This document shows, in pieces, positions 8,001 through 14,616 of a DNA stretch of 39,795 bases. The notes under the pieces were generated by a model. It had not been told where the DNA came from. It ran no database searches and saw only the letters and a program-made list of their open reading frames with translations. Source of the DNA: Actinomadura sp. KC345 (GTDB lineage Bacteria; Actinomycetota; Actinomycetes; Streptosporangiales; Streptosporangiaceae); the NCBI RefSeq assembly GCF_004348515.1, contig NZ_SMKH01000034.1:1-39795 (forward strand). Reading direction: 5' to 3'. A program made the position numbers and the translations under genes. How positions within the stretch are numbered: the stretch's first letter is position 1; every line of letters starts with the position of its first letter.

Positions 8001-9311
8001 CTACCGCCTGGTAACCCTCCCGATCAGGAGGGCGGCGGCCCCGGCGACGAGGAATGACAGCAGCGAGGCGCTCATCCAGCTCTGCGGGGCGAAGCGGAGG
8101 ACGTCCTGCACGCCCTGCCAGAAGCCCGCCCAGCCGGTGACGGTGCCCGGGTTGATGAGCTGGTAGACGACGAACCCGATCGCCCAGGCGCCGACCATCC
8201 CCCACCGGGACGGCGCCGTCCGCGAGACGTCCCACCCCTCCACATGGCGGCGGCCGAGGAAGAAGTCGGTGGCCAGGACGCCGAGCATCGGCACGAACAC
8301 CGACCCGATCAGCGTCAGGAAGCTTGCGTAGTCGCCGATGTCCAGGGCCAGCGCGAGCACGGTGATCACGACGCCGAGCCCGATGCTCAGCACCCGGCGA
8401 TCGGCGCGCGGAGCGAGGTTCTGGATGGACACCGCGGTCGAGTAGGCGTCGGCGAACGACTGGTCCGCTTCGCGCAGCACGAGCACCGCGAAGAAGACGA
8501 CGCCGAGCGTGGCACCGAGGAAGGGGTCGAAGACGTCGTCGGTGTTGCCCGCGACCAGCGCCAACGCGAGCAGGCCGAGGATGTAGGCGACGATCTGCGT
8601 GACCGAGTACCCGACGGCCGCGGCGCCGAACGCCGCGCGCTCCGTCCGCGAGTGCCGCGTGTAGTCGGCGGCGACGGGCACCCACGAGATCGAGACGGCC
8701 AGCGCCGCGTCGGCCCCGAGCCAGAAGCCGCCCCACGACCCCTGCGTCAGGTCGGGGAGGGGCTCGCGGAAAATCTGGACGTAGAAGTAGACCAGCGCGA
8801 TCGCCACGGCGACCGTCACGTACCGGCGCAGCAGGCGCACCGACCCGAGCGGCCAGATGGTCAGCGCGGTCGTGACGGCCCCGGCCGCGACCACGTAGCC
8901 CCAGCGGGGTATCCCGTCCCAGAGCACGGTCGCCGCGTCCGCGATGACGATCAGCTCGAACGTCCCCCAGCCGACGAGCTGCGCGATGTTCAGGACGGTC
9001 GGCGCGTACGACAATCTCGCACCGAACAGGCCGCGCAGCAGCACCATCGCCGGCTGGCCGGTCCGGGTGCCGGGCACCGCGGCGAGCCCGAGCATCAGCC
9101 CGCCGAGGACCGTCCCGACCGCCATCGCGGCAATGCCCGCCGCGATCGACAGTGTGGGGTCGCCCTCGGTGTCCGGCGCCAGAACCGTATAGGCACCGGA
9201 GAAGGCCAGCAGGCTCACCCCGAGGTTCGCCCAGAAGGCGCCCTGATCCCAGAACCCGAGGACCTTTGGCGCGGGCTCATCAAGGGTGTACGGAACCTCA
9301 TTGGACGCCAC
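8001..9311 (-). CDS. cytX: NCS1-family permease CytX, putative hydroxymethylpyrimidine transporter
   Basis: The 436-residue membrane protein has about 12 hydrophobic segments. It begins with the NCS1 signature region TLDEPAPKVLGFWDQGAFW and has family features such as GQPAMVLLRGLFG and the SISWVPVAADYTRH segment. NCS1 carriers import nucleobases and related rings. CytX members are linked to thiamin metabolism and thought to import the HMP pyrimidine moiety. The TPP riboswitch directly upstream supports that assignment. GTG 9311 is preferred as the start over GTG 9320, because the GGGAG that ends the riboswitch then lies about 9 bases upstream. No other thi gene is adjacent. Confidence 0.9.
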   Translation of the reverse strand: MASNEVPYTLDEPAPKVLGFWDQGAFWANLGVSLLAFSGAYTVLAPDTEGDPTLSIAAGIAAMAVGTVLGGLMLGLAAVPGTRTGQPAMVLLRGLFGARLSYAPTVLNIAQLVGWGTFELIVIADAATVLWDGIPRWGYVVAAGAVTTALTIWPLGSVRLLRRYVTVAVAIALVYFYVQIFREPLPDLTQGSWGGFWLGADAALAVSISWVPVAADYTRHSRTERAAFGAAAVGYSVTQIVAYILGLLALALVAGNTDDVFDPFLGATLGVVFFAVLVLREADQSFADAYSTAVSIQNLAPRADRRVLSIGLGVVITVLALALDIGDYASFLTLIGSVFVPMLGVLATDFFLGRRHVEGWDVSRTAPSRWGMVGAWAIGFVVYQLINPGTVTGWAGFWQGVQDVLRFAPQSWMSASLLSFLVAGAAALLIGRVTRR

Positions 9312-9317
9312 GGAACA

Positions 9318-9408
9318 CACTCCCTACGCCGGCATTACCCGGACAGGTTCATGCGGTCGGCGACGCCTGGAAGGCCGCCCTCTCAGCCCGGCTGTGGCCC
9401 GAGCTCCC
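9318..9408 (-). promoter_or_regulatory. TPP (thiamin pyrophosphate) riboswitch, THI element
   Basis: On the minus strand the conserved aptamer blocks appear in order: GGGAGCTCGGG, then GGGCTGAGAGGG (the CUGAGA pyrimidine-binding element), ACCGCATGAACCTG, and CCGGGTAATGCCGGCGTAGGG. These match the TPP aptamer as seen in actinobacterial thiamin genes. The terminal GGGAG of the GTAGGGAG block is also the likely ribosome-binding site of cytX. Ligand binding would therefore most simply hide it and block translation. The limits given are approximate. Confidence 0.93.
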
Positions 9409-9477
9409 GCGGAGACGTTTCGTTCAGTTGGCCCTTTACCCCTAGAAGGGGCGTAGATCACCTCAAGGTGAGGTTAG

Positions 9478-9813
9478 TCACGCGACGTACGGGCCGCCGT
9501 CACCGCCGCCCTCCATCGGGCGTCCGGCCTCGGACCAGTCCTTCATCCCGCCGTCGACGTTCTTGGCGAGCCAGCCGGCCTGGTTGAGCGCCATGGTCAC
9601 CTGCGCGGACCGGGCCCCCGACCGGCAGATCACGAAGACCTCCTGGTCGCGCGGGACCTCCCCGGCGCGGTCGCCGAGCTGCCCCATGGGGATGTGGACC
9701 GCCGCCGGCGCGTGACCCGCGTCCCACTCGTCCTGTTCCCGCACGTCCAGCAGGTAGGCGTCCTGCGGAACGTCAGCGGCTCCCACGGCCGGCACGTCGT
9801 CCCCGTAATTCAT
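9478..9813 (-). CDS. Rhodanese-like domain protein
   Basis: A single-domain rhodanese of 111 residues. It has LLDVREQDEWDAGHAP (about 25-40) and the active-site loop CRSGARSAQ (Cys about 74), followed by NVDGGMKDW. Such proteins carry persulfide sulfur on the Cys and act as sulfurtransferases. Whether this one serves thiamin, tRNA or cyanide chemistry is not shown. The start ATG 9813 has GGGGGTG a few bases upstream; longer frames would run into the divergent SSI gene. It lies upstream of the TPP riboswitch and cytX on the same strand, which gives only a weak hint of a sulfur-thiamin link. Confidence 0.88.
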   Translation of the reverse strand: MNYGDDVPAVGAADVPQDAYLLDVREQDEWDAGHAPAAVHIPMGQLGDRAGEVPRDQEVFVICRSGARSAQVTMALNQAGWLAKNVDGGMKDWSEAGRPMEGGGDGGPYVA

Positions 9814-9859
9814 CACACCCCCATGGAACCGCGCGAAGCCCCCCTGCGTCGAATCACCC

Positions 9860-10321
9860 ATGCGGTATCGGACGCTCCTTTTCATTGCGCCCGGGCTGGC
9901 CGTGCTCCTCTCTTCGGCCGCCTGCGGCGACGAACAGACCAACGGAAACTCCGCCGGCAAGCCTTCGGGCGCCACGTCCGTCCAGCCTTCCGGCGCCCCG
10001 GCGGACCGCCTCACCGTCAATGTCAGAGCCTCCAAGGAGGCACCCGCCAAGTCCTGGACGCTGACCTGCGAGAAGCCGGGCGGCGACCACCCCAAGGCCG
10101 CGCAGGCCTGCGCGGCCCTCGCCAAGGCCAAGGACCCCTTCAAGCCCGTCCGCGAGGGCCAGATGTGCACCAAGATCTACGGCGGCCCCGCGGTCGCCAC
10201 GGTCAAGGGCACCTGGCAGGGCAAGCAGATCGACGCCATGTTCACCCGCGAGGACGGCTGCCAGCTCCACCGCTGGACCCAGGTCGCCCCCCTCTTCGGC
10301 AACGTCCCCAAGGTCCGCTGA
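9860..10321 (+). CDS. Subtilisin inhibitor-like (SSI family) exported protein, possible lipoprotein
   Basis: The 153-residue protein starts with a hydrophobic signal peptide ending SSAACG, a permissive lipobox that could be lipidated at Cys22. A Ser/Gly/Asn/Pro-rich linker follows. The SSI domain spans about 50-150: SWTLTCEKPGGDHPKAAQAC, then MCTKIYGGP (reactive-site loop), VKGTWQGK and DGCQLHRW, ending in APLFG. Four Cys match the two SSI disulfides. In the SSI alignment C-P-M-V-Y corresponds to C-T-K-I-Y, so P1 is Lys, which predicts inhibition of trypsin-like as well as subtilisin-like proteases. It is divergent from the rhodanese gene, and a strong hairpin follows the stop. Confidence 0.9.
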   Translation: MRYRTLLFIAPGLAVLLSSAACGDEQTNGNSAGKPSGATSVQPSGAPADRLTVNVRASKEAPAKSWTLTCEKPGGDHPKAAQACAALAKAKDPFKPVREGQMCTKIYGGPAVATVKGTWQGKQIDAMFTREDGCQLHRWTQVAPLFGNVPKVR

Positions 10322-10365
10322 ACGAGCCCTCCCCGTTCCGGCTCCGTTCCCGACCCACCAACGCC

Positions 10366-10390
10366 AGGCCCCGGCATCCCGCCGGGGCCT
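10366..10390 (+). terminator. Hairpin terminator after the SSI gene
   Basis: AGGCCCCGGC at 10366-10375 pairs perfectly with GCCGGGGCCT at 10381-10390 across a 5-base loop. It lies 45 bases after the SSI stop codon. Confidence 0.75.
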
Positions 10391-10407
10391 GACCTCTGCC
10401 GCGAAAC

Positions 10408-11073
10408 CCGTCGGCGGACCACGACGACACCGGCCCCGCTGATCCTGGTCGGCCGCCCCGGCGGGCTGGACATGTTGCGCCCCCGACTGACGGCCAGAGC
10501 CCGACACTCGGCGGCGCACGGCTTCCCCGCGGCCACCATCGAACTCCCCGGCAGCGGCAACCGTCCCCGCTTGCCTGACGCCGACCAAGCCCGCGCCGAC
10601 CTGCGCCGGGCCCTGGAGGCCAGCGAGCCGGTCGAGGGGGAGATCATCGACCGGCTCGTCCTCCCGCTGGTCGACAAGACGGTCCCGGAATGGCAGGCCG
10701 CCCTAAACGCCCTCCTCTCACTGCCGGAGATCGACGGCCCAGTCGGATACTCAGGGGGAGTGATCTCCATAGGCGTCCGACTGGCGGTAGTCGAGCCGCG
10801 CATCTCGGCCGCCGCCTGTTCGCCGGGAGTTTCGTGGCCCGCACCATCTTCGAGGAGACCCGGCAGGTCACCATTCCGCTGCACGTCCTGCTGCAGTGGG
10901 ACGACGAGGGCAACGACCGGCAGATGGCCCTGGACCTTTTCGAGGCGTTCGGCTCCAAGGAGAAGACCCTGCACGCCAACCTGGGCGGCCACACCGGCGT
11001 CCCCCAGTTCGCAGGAGTTCCGGCTCCGTTCCCCCGTCAGGCCCCGCAACCTCCAAGCAGCGCCCGCCAGTGA
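10408..11073 (+). pseudogene. Frameshifted alpha/beta-hydrolase-like gene
   Basis: Coding-like sequence continues through three frames. PSADHDDTGP (from 10408) shifts near 10440 into LILVGRPGGLDM...LPGSGNRP and on to GYSGGVISIGVRLAVVEPRI. A second shift near 10808 (one base apparently missing before CTGTTC) leads into LFAGSFVARTIFEETRQVTI, HVLLQWDDEGNDRQMALDLF and HANLGGHTGVPQF. GYSGG is a Ser-nucleophile elbow and LLQWDDEGN carries the acid, so the ancestor was a dienelactone-hydrolase-like alpha/beta hydrolase. No good start or Shine-Dalgarno site is visible, and the 3' end is abnormal (Pro/Gln-rich tail). The frame breaks make a functional enzyme unlikely. Confidence 0.7.
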
Positions 11074-11082
11074 GCTGCTACC

Positions 11083-11124
11083 TCACTTGCCCGGGATCAT
11101 CGGTTGCTCGCCTCAAGCAAGTGA
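11083..11124. promoter_or_regulatory. Inverted repeat TCACTTGC / GCAAGTGA
   Basis: TCACTTGC (11083-11090) is a perfect inverted repeat of GCAAGTGA (11117-11124), with a 26-base spacer. It is the first of two adjacent dyads sharing the GCAAGT core in an AT-richer intergenic region. It may be a regulator site for the short reading frame at 11224. Confidence 0.4.
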
Positions 11125-11153
11125 TCCAACTAAGCTATGTTGCCTAAATCTCT

Positions 11154-11193
11154 AACTTGCCTCCTCAAGGAAAGTAGCTTCTGAAGGCAAGTT
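11154..11193. promoter_or_regulatory. Inverted repeat AACTTGCCT / AGGCAAGTT
   Basis: AACTTGCCT (11154-11162) and AGGCAAGTT (11185-11193) form a perfect 9-bp dyad with a 22-base spacer, about 30 bases before the ATG at 11224. Together with the neighbouring repeat, the core GCAAGT occurs four times in alternating orientation within 111 bases. This spacing suits two dimeric protein sites better than a terminator. Confidence 0.45.
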
Positions 11194-11223
11194 TGCTTGG
11201 CTGCTCCGGCCACTCGTGTCAGG

Positions 11224-11509
11224 ATGACTAGGGTGAGCCTCAACGACGGTACTTCGGACTCGCTCCTAGAGCAGGGGTTGAAGGTCTTGCGCGACCTGCT
11301 CGGCTCAGGCTGGGAGGTCGCCGTCCAGCCCACCACGCCGGAGGGTGGGCGAAGCCTCGACGCGGCCGTGCCATGACCTGGCGGGCACGGTCACCGAGAT
11401 CAATGCCCGCCTGAGGCCGTTCGCCACAGCGGCCACCGCGCCCCCACGGCGACGCCTGACCGACAGGCTCCGCGAGTTCACGCAAAGGTCGCCACGACAT
11501 TGCGGCTGA
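11224..11509 (+). pseudogene. Unrecognised short gene remnant with a frameshift
   Basis: An ATG at 11224 opens a 50-codon frame (MTRVSLNDGTSDSLLEQGLK, then VLRDLLGSGWEVAVQPTTP) that stops at 11376. In another frame, coding-like sequence resumes directly as DLAGTVTEINARLRPFATAA and RRRLTDRLREFTQ, to a TGA at 11507-11509. Both parts have high GC3. The simplest reading is one small gene broken by a frameshift or internal deletion, followed by its own terminator. I do not recognise the family. Confidence 0.4.
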
Positions 11510-11514
11510 CGCGC

Positions 11515-11552
11515 ACGCCCCTCGACCTCCTCCGGGAGGCGAGGGGCGTTCT
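11515..11552 (+). terminator. Strong hairpin terminator
   Basis: ACGCCCCTCG (11515-11524) pairs with CGAGGGGCGT (11540-11549). Inside it CCTCC (11526-11530) pairs with GGAGG (11535-11539). A T-containing stretch follows. It closes the remnant gene region. Confidence 0.75.
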
Positions 11553-11666
11553 CGTTGTTGGCAGTAGCAGCGCACCGACGCCAGGAGCAGGTTTAACTCA
11601 AGGCCGACCTGGGAGGCCTCCGTCTTAACTCATGGTTCGCCCTTCTCTTCTGCGCGATAGCATCAT

Positions 11667-11683
11667 AAGTACGTGACGTACTT
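11667..11683. promoter_or_regulatory. 17-bp palindromic operator of the toxin-antitoxin operon
   Basis: AAGTACGT-G-ACGTACTT is a perfect dyad of two 8-bp arms around one base. It lies 47-63 bases before the antitoxin ATG. Type II antitoxins commonly bind such palindromes to repress their own operon. Confidence 0.6.
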
Positions 11684-11729
11684 ACCTGCGAGTGTCACCC
11701 TGGAGGCAGGCTGCGATGGAGGTAGTGCC

Positions 11730-12146
11730 ATGACCGCTGTTCACTTCGACAGCTATACGGAGGCCCGTGCGCATCTCAAGGCTCTCCTTGACGCAGCCGA
11801 AGCAGGACGCGTGGCCACGGTGCGTCGCGAGTCGTCCACAACTGCCATCGTGGACGTCGAGAGATTGCGCCACTACCTCGCAGTGGTCAGTCCATCTCGT
11901 GCGCAAGTGGTATCGGAAGCCGACGGCTGGTCAATCTTCATCCCCGGGTTGCCGATCGCTGCGGACGGAGGGTCCTTTGACGAGGCCGTCACGGAGATGA
12001 TCGATGCGCTGCGTGAGTACGCCGAAGACTGGCAGGACCATCTGCTCGATACTTCGAACCACCGCGAGAACTGGGGGCTGGTCCAGCTGATCAGCCTCAG
12101 CGATGATGAGCAATTGCGTGACTGGCTGGTGGGGAAGGCGCGGTGA
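11730..12146 (+). CDS. Type II antitoxin, Phd/YefM-like N-terminus
   Basis: The 138-residue acidic protein starts MTAVHFDSYTEARAHLKALL, followed by EAGRVATVRRESSTTAIVDV, which resembles the DNA-binding N-terminal half of prevent-host-death (Phd/YefM) antitoxins. The middle part (GWSIFIPGLPIAADGGSFDE, then AVTEMIDALREYAEDW) resembles a HicB-like fold, so the protein may combine two antitoxin-type modules. It should bind and neutralise the downstream product and repress the operon through the palindrome upstream. GGAGG lies 7 bases before ATG 11730, which decides this start over the longer frame from 11673. The stop overlaps the toxin start in GTGA, which indicates coupled translation. Confidence 0.75.
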   Translation: MTAVHFDSYTEARAHLKALLDAAEAGRVATVRRESSTTAIVDVERLRHYLAVVSPSRAQVVSEADGWSIFIPGLPIAADGGSFDEAVTEMIDALREYAEDWQDHLLDTSNHRENWGLVQLISLSDDEQLRDWLVGKAR

Positions 12147-12568
12147 CCTGGCCGCAGCCTACGCGTGATGACCACGACCGCTTCTGCCGGACGGAAGGGT
12201 GGCGCCCGGTGCGGAATGCCCGCGGGCGAACGGGGACTCACCACGTCACCTATGAGTTGGATCTTGCCGACGGCCGAATCCTGAGGACTCGCATTTCCCA
12301 CCCGGTCGATCGGAGTACATATGGCCCCAGTATCTGGGGCCATATCCTCCGTGATCAGCTTCAGGTGGACGAGGCAACGTTCTGGGGGTGTGTCCAGGAC
12401 AAGGTCGTGCCGGATCGCGGAACGCCCACGCCACCATCGGGGGCATTGCCCGCCGACCTCGTCCACTTGCTGATCTCCAGGGTCGGTCTCGATGAGGCCG
12501 AGGTTGCGATGATGACCAAGGAGGAAGCCGTCGCCAGGCTGCAGAGATACTGGACTGAAGGCACCTGA
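12143..12568 (+). CDS. Cytotoxic translational repressor-type toxin
   Basis: A 141-residue protein starting at GTG 12143, overlapping the antitoxin stop by four bases. The sequence (MTWPQPTRDDHDRFCRTEGW, GTHHVTYELDLADGRILRTR, RISHPVDRSTYGPSIWGHIL) matches, from memory, actinomycete proteins annotated as cytotoxic translational repressors of toxin-antitoxin stability systems. Its RelE-like relationship is inferred from that. The C-terminal part (LPADLVHLLISRVGL, EEAVARLQRYW) is helical and may contact the antitoxin. The mechanism cannot be read directly because no classical RelE catalytic set is obvious. A bidirectional hairpin follows. Confidence 0.72.
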   Translation: MTWPQPTRDDHDRFCRTEGWRPVRNARGRTGTHHVTYELDLADGRILRTRISHPVDRSTYGPSIWGHILRDQLQVDEATFWGCVQDKVVPDRGTPTPPSGALPADLVHLLISRVGLDEAEVAMMTKEEAVARLQRYWTEGT

Positions 12569-12622
12569 TCCGTAGGAATACCGCACCCGGCTGGATCCGG
12601 AAGTTCGTGCCGGGGTGAGACC

Positions 12623-12661
12623 GGGCGGCGCTGCCGGGGTTCGGGGGCGGCAGCGTCGCCC
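12623..12661. terminator. Bidirectional hairpin between convergent genes
   Basis: GGGCGGCGCTGCC (12623-12635) pairs with GGCAGCGTCGCCC (12649-12661), a 13-bp stem with one non-Watson-Crick position and a 13-base loop. It sits between the toxin stop (12568) and the SnoaL-like stop (12672). Confidence 0.6.
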
Positions 12662-12671
12662 GTAGGGCGGG

Positions 12672-13061
12672 TCAGTGTTCGGCCGGTTCCCACCACGTCA
12701 GGTTGGCGGACGCCTGGGCCGCCGGCTCGATGATCTCCCAGCATTCGGTGATCAGCCCGTCGTCGATCCGCCAGATGTCGACGACCGTGATCTCCGGCCC
12801 GCCCTCCGGGAGCCGTCGCCGGGAGTGCAGCACGACGTGATGCCCTTCGGCCAGCAGGTGGAGGACCTCGACCTGCATGCCGGCGAGCGGAGTGAGGGCC
12901 GCTTGCACGGCGGCGAGCCATTCCGTCTTGGTCGAGGAGGTCGAATCCGGCCTGTGGTGGATGAAGTCATCGCGCAGCAAGGGTTCGGCCGCTTCGATGC
13001 TGCCCGTCTCGATCAGGTCGGTCAGTGCCCGTTGGATGATGGTCTTGTTGTCCGTGGTCAT
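12672..13061 (-). CDS. SnoaL-like (NTF2-fold) protein
   Basis: The 129-residue protein has the SnoaL-like polyketide-cyclase/NTF2 pattern: an N-terminal helix pair (IIQRALTDLIETGSIEAAEP), LLRDDFIHHRPDSTSS, then strands with HHVVLHSRR and VDIWRIDDGLITECWEI, ending LTWWEP. The family is a small cone-shaped fold used for cyclisation, isomerisation or ligand binding; this member's substrate is unknown. The start ATG 13061 (MTTDNKTII) is chosen because a longer frame would overlap the operator region of the divergent gene. It is probably the target of the divergent XRE/MmyB regulator. Confidence 0.85.
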   Translation of the reverse strand: MTTDNKTIIQRALTDLIETGSIEAAEPLLRDDFIHHRPDSTSSTKTEWLAAVQAALTPLAGMQVEVLHLLAEGHHVVLHSRRRLPEGGPEITVVDIWRIDDGLITECWEIIEPAAQASANLTWWEPAEH

Positions 13062-13111
13062 GGACGCAGTGTTTCCGCGGCCTGGGGCGTTGTCGATGAA
13101 GTCGCATTTCA

Positions 13112-13126
13112 TGGCGTTCGACGCCA
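13112..13126. promoter_or_regulatory. Palindromic operator TGGCGT-TCG-ACGCCA
   Basis: A perfect dyad of two 6-bp arms around TCG lies between the divergent SnoaL-like and XRE genes, 50-64 bases before the SnoaL-like ATG. It is a likely site for the XRE/MmyB regulator. Confidence 0.5.
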
Positions 13127-13147
13127 CGCTGAGTACTCTCGTTGACC

Positions 13148-13909
13148 GTGCATACGGTCGGGGAGCTCTTGCGGCAGTGGCGGCATCGCCGGCGGCTCAG
13201 CCAGCTCGATCTCGCGATCGCTGCCGATGTCTCGGCTCGCCACGTCAGCCTGGTCGAGACGGGCAAGTCCAACCCGAGCGCCGAGATGATCCTGCGGCTC
13301 GCGGACCAGCTCGACGTGCCGCTGCGTGAGCGCAACCGGCTGCTGCTCGCGGCCGGCTTCGCGCCCCGGTACACCGAGCGGCCGCTCGATGACGACGTGC
13401 TGTCGGCGGCCCGGGGCGCGGTCGAGAGGGTGCTCCGCGCGCACGAGCCGTACCCGGCGCTGGCCTTCGATCGCCGGTGGAACATCCTGATGACCAACCG
13501 CGCGCTCGACCCGTTCTTCGCGGACGTCGATCCCGACCTGCTGCGTCCGCCGGTCAACCTGGTGCGCCTGGGCCTGGACCCGCGCGGGTTCGCTCCCCTG
13601 GTCGTCAACCTGGCCGACGTGCGCGTGATGTTCCGCTCCCGGATCAGGCGTCAGCTCGCCGTCGCTCCGGACGCCGAACTCACCGCGCTCTATGAGGAAC
13701 TGCTGGAGCCCGGCCCCGAAGACGCATCGGGCCCGTCGGTCGAGTCCGACGTCGCCATCCCGATGATCCTTCGCTTCGACGGACGGGAGCTGCGGCTGTT
13801 CTCGACCATCACCACGTTCGGCACCCCGATGGACATCACGCTGGACGAAGTCGCGATCGAGTCCTACTACCCGCAAGACGCGGAGAGCGCGGCCTACTTC
13901 GAGCGATGA
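13148..13909 (+). CDS. XRE-family regulator with MmyB-like ligand-binding domain
   Basis: A 253-residue transcription factor. Residues about 5-62 form a helix-turn-helix (LRQWRHRRRLSQLDLAIAAD, SARHVSLVETGKSNPSAEM). The C-terminal two thirds (from YPALAFDRRWNILMTNRALD to VAIESYYPQDAESAAYFER) is the MmyB ligand-binding domain, typically binding a small hydrophobic molecule. The neighbour on the other strand is a SnoaL-like protein, a pairing common in actinomycetes. The start is GTG 13148, or TTG 13142 with six more bases; neither has a good Shine-Dalgarno site, so a leaderless mRNA is possible. Confidence 0.88.
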   Translation: MHTVGELLRQWRHRRRLSQLDLAIAADVSARHVSLVETGKSNPSAEMILRLADQLDVPLRERNRLLLAAGFAPRYTERPLDDDVLSAARGAVERVLRAHEPYPALAFDRRWNILMTNRALDPFFADVDPDLLRPPVNLVRLGLDPRGFAPLVVNLADVRVMFRSRIRRQLAVAPDAELTALYEELLEPGPEDASGPSVESDVAIPMILRFDGRELRLFSTITTFGTPMDITLDEVAIESYYPQDAESAAYFER

Positions 13910-14187
13910 GAGCGGCGGGTCAGTCCCCCATCAACAAAAGGGACCTTCCCGCCGCCCCGCGCGCCCCTGCCGACGGGTAGTCAGGCCGCCGCGTTGAAGA
14001 GGGGCTTACACATCGAGCGAGTCTAGTGAACAACGGAGCGATGGCCATTGCCCCTGCGATACGGACGGTCCCCACCAAGACACCAAGCCAGATCAGCCCG
14101 GGTCGGTGTCGCGTCTGTATTCGCATGCGCGACAGCGGCCGGGCTAGTCAACCCGTGCTGCTGTGCGCCCGTTCATGAGGGGAACTC

Positions 14188-14526
14188 ATGACCGTACATC
14201 AACAGCACTGCTTCTCCGCTGGCCCTGAAGGGGGTTACGTCCACTCCGAGGAGGAGGGCTGCCCCCCGGCCGGGAAGGCGTACTTCGAGCGGCTGTCCAG
14301 GGACATGCTGAAGTACAACCTCGAGACGGAGGAGGAGGCCACGGAGGCTCGGCGCATCCTCGATGACGCCGAGTTCGAGACCTACTACCACCTGCGGGGC
14401 GCGGCCGCCCGGAAGGGCCACGACGAGGCCATCCAGGCCATCCGCAGGCTCGGGCCGGGGGCTCAGGCCGGAGGATTACGACCTGTTCTAGGACGGCTGG
14501 AGTCACTTGACTGGTCCCGCCCCTGA
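14188..14526 (+). CDS. Hypothetical protein, probably frameshifted near its 3' end
   Basis: The ATG at 14188 follows GAGGGGAACTC, a good ribosome-binding site. The first 95 residues (starting MTVHQQHCFSAGPEGGYVHS, with EEEGCPPAGKAYFERLSRDM and DAEFETYYHLRGAAARK) form a charged, mostly helical protein that I do not recognise. The open frame then runs through GGLRPVLGRLESLDWSRP and stops at 14526, inside a terminator hairpin. One base away the alternative frame reads EDYDLF and stops at 14491, just before the hairpin. That is a more natural end, so a one-base insertion near 14473 is likely. The upstream gap 13910-14187 holds nothing I can support. Confidence 0.6.
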   Translation: MTVHQQHCFSAGPEGGYVHSEEEGCPPAGKAYFERLSRDMLKYNLETEEEATEARRILDDAEFETYYHLRGAAARKGHDEAIQAIRRLGPGAQAGGLRPVLGRLESLDWSRP

Positions 14527-14546
14527 GGGGGTGGGACCAGTTCTCT
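14510..14546 (+). terminator. Strong hairpin terminator
   Basis: ACTGGTCCCGCCCC (14510-14523) pairs with GGGGTGGGACCAGT (14528-14541), with a T-rich tail TTCTCTT. It overlaps the apparent 3' end of the upstream reading frame. Confidence 0.8.
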
Positions 14547-14616
14547 TAACAGAGAACGTGCACGCACGAATCGTGGTGAAGAGGGCAGTCCAGCAAAGCG
14601 GTGGTCTGGTGCCGGG

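Noticed and set aside
9436..9480. Hairpins between the rhodanese stop and the TPP riboswitch
   Set aside because: Short dyads (CCTCA/TGAGG, CCCCT/AGGGG) exist but are too weak to call a terminator, so I cannot say whether the riboswitch has its own promoter.
12672..13127. Longer N-terminus for the SnoaL-like protein (from 13127)
   Set aside because: The extra 22 residues would cover the perfect operator dyad at 13112-13126 and do not match the NTF2 fold.
13920..14126. Minus-strand frame of 68 codons with a hydrophobic middle (LIWLGVLVGTVRIAGAMAIA)
   Set aside because: No ribosome-binding site, weak codon bias and no neighbour on that strand to support it. I cannot exclude a small membrane peptide.
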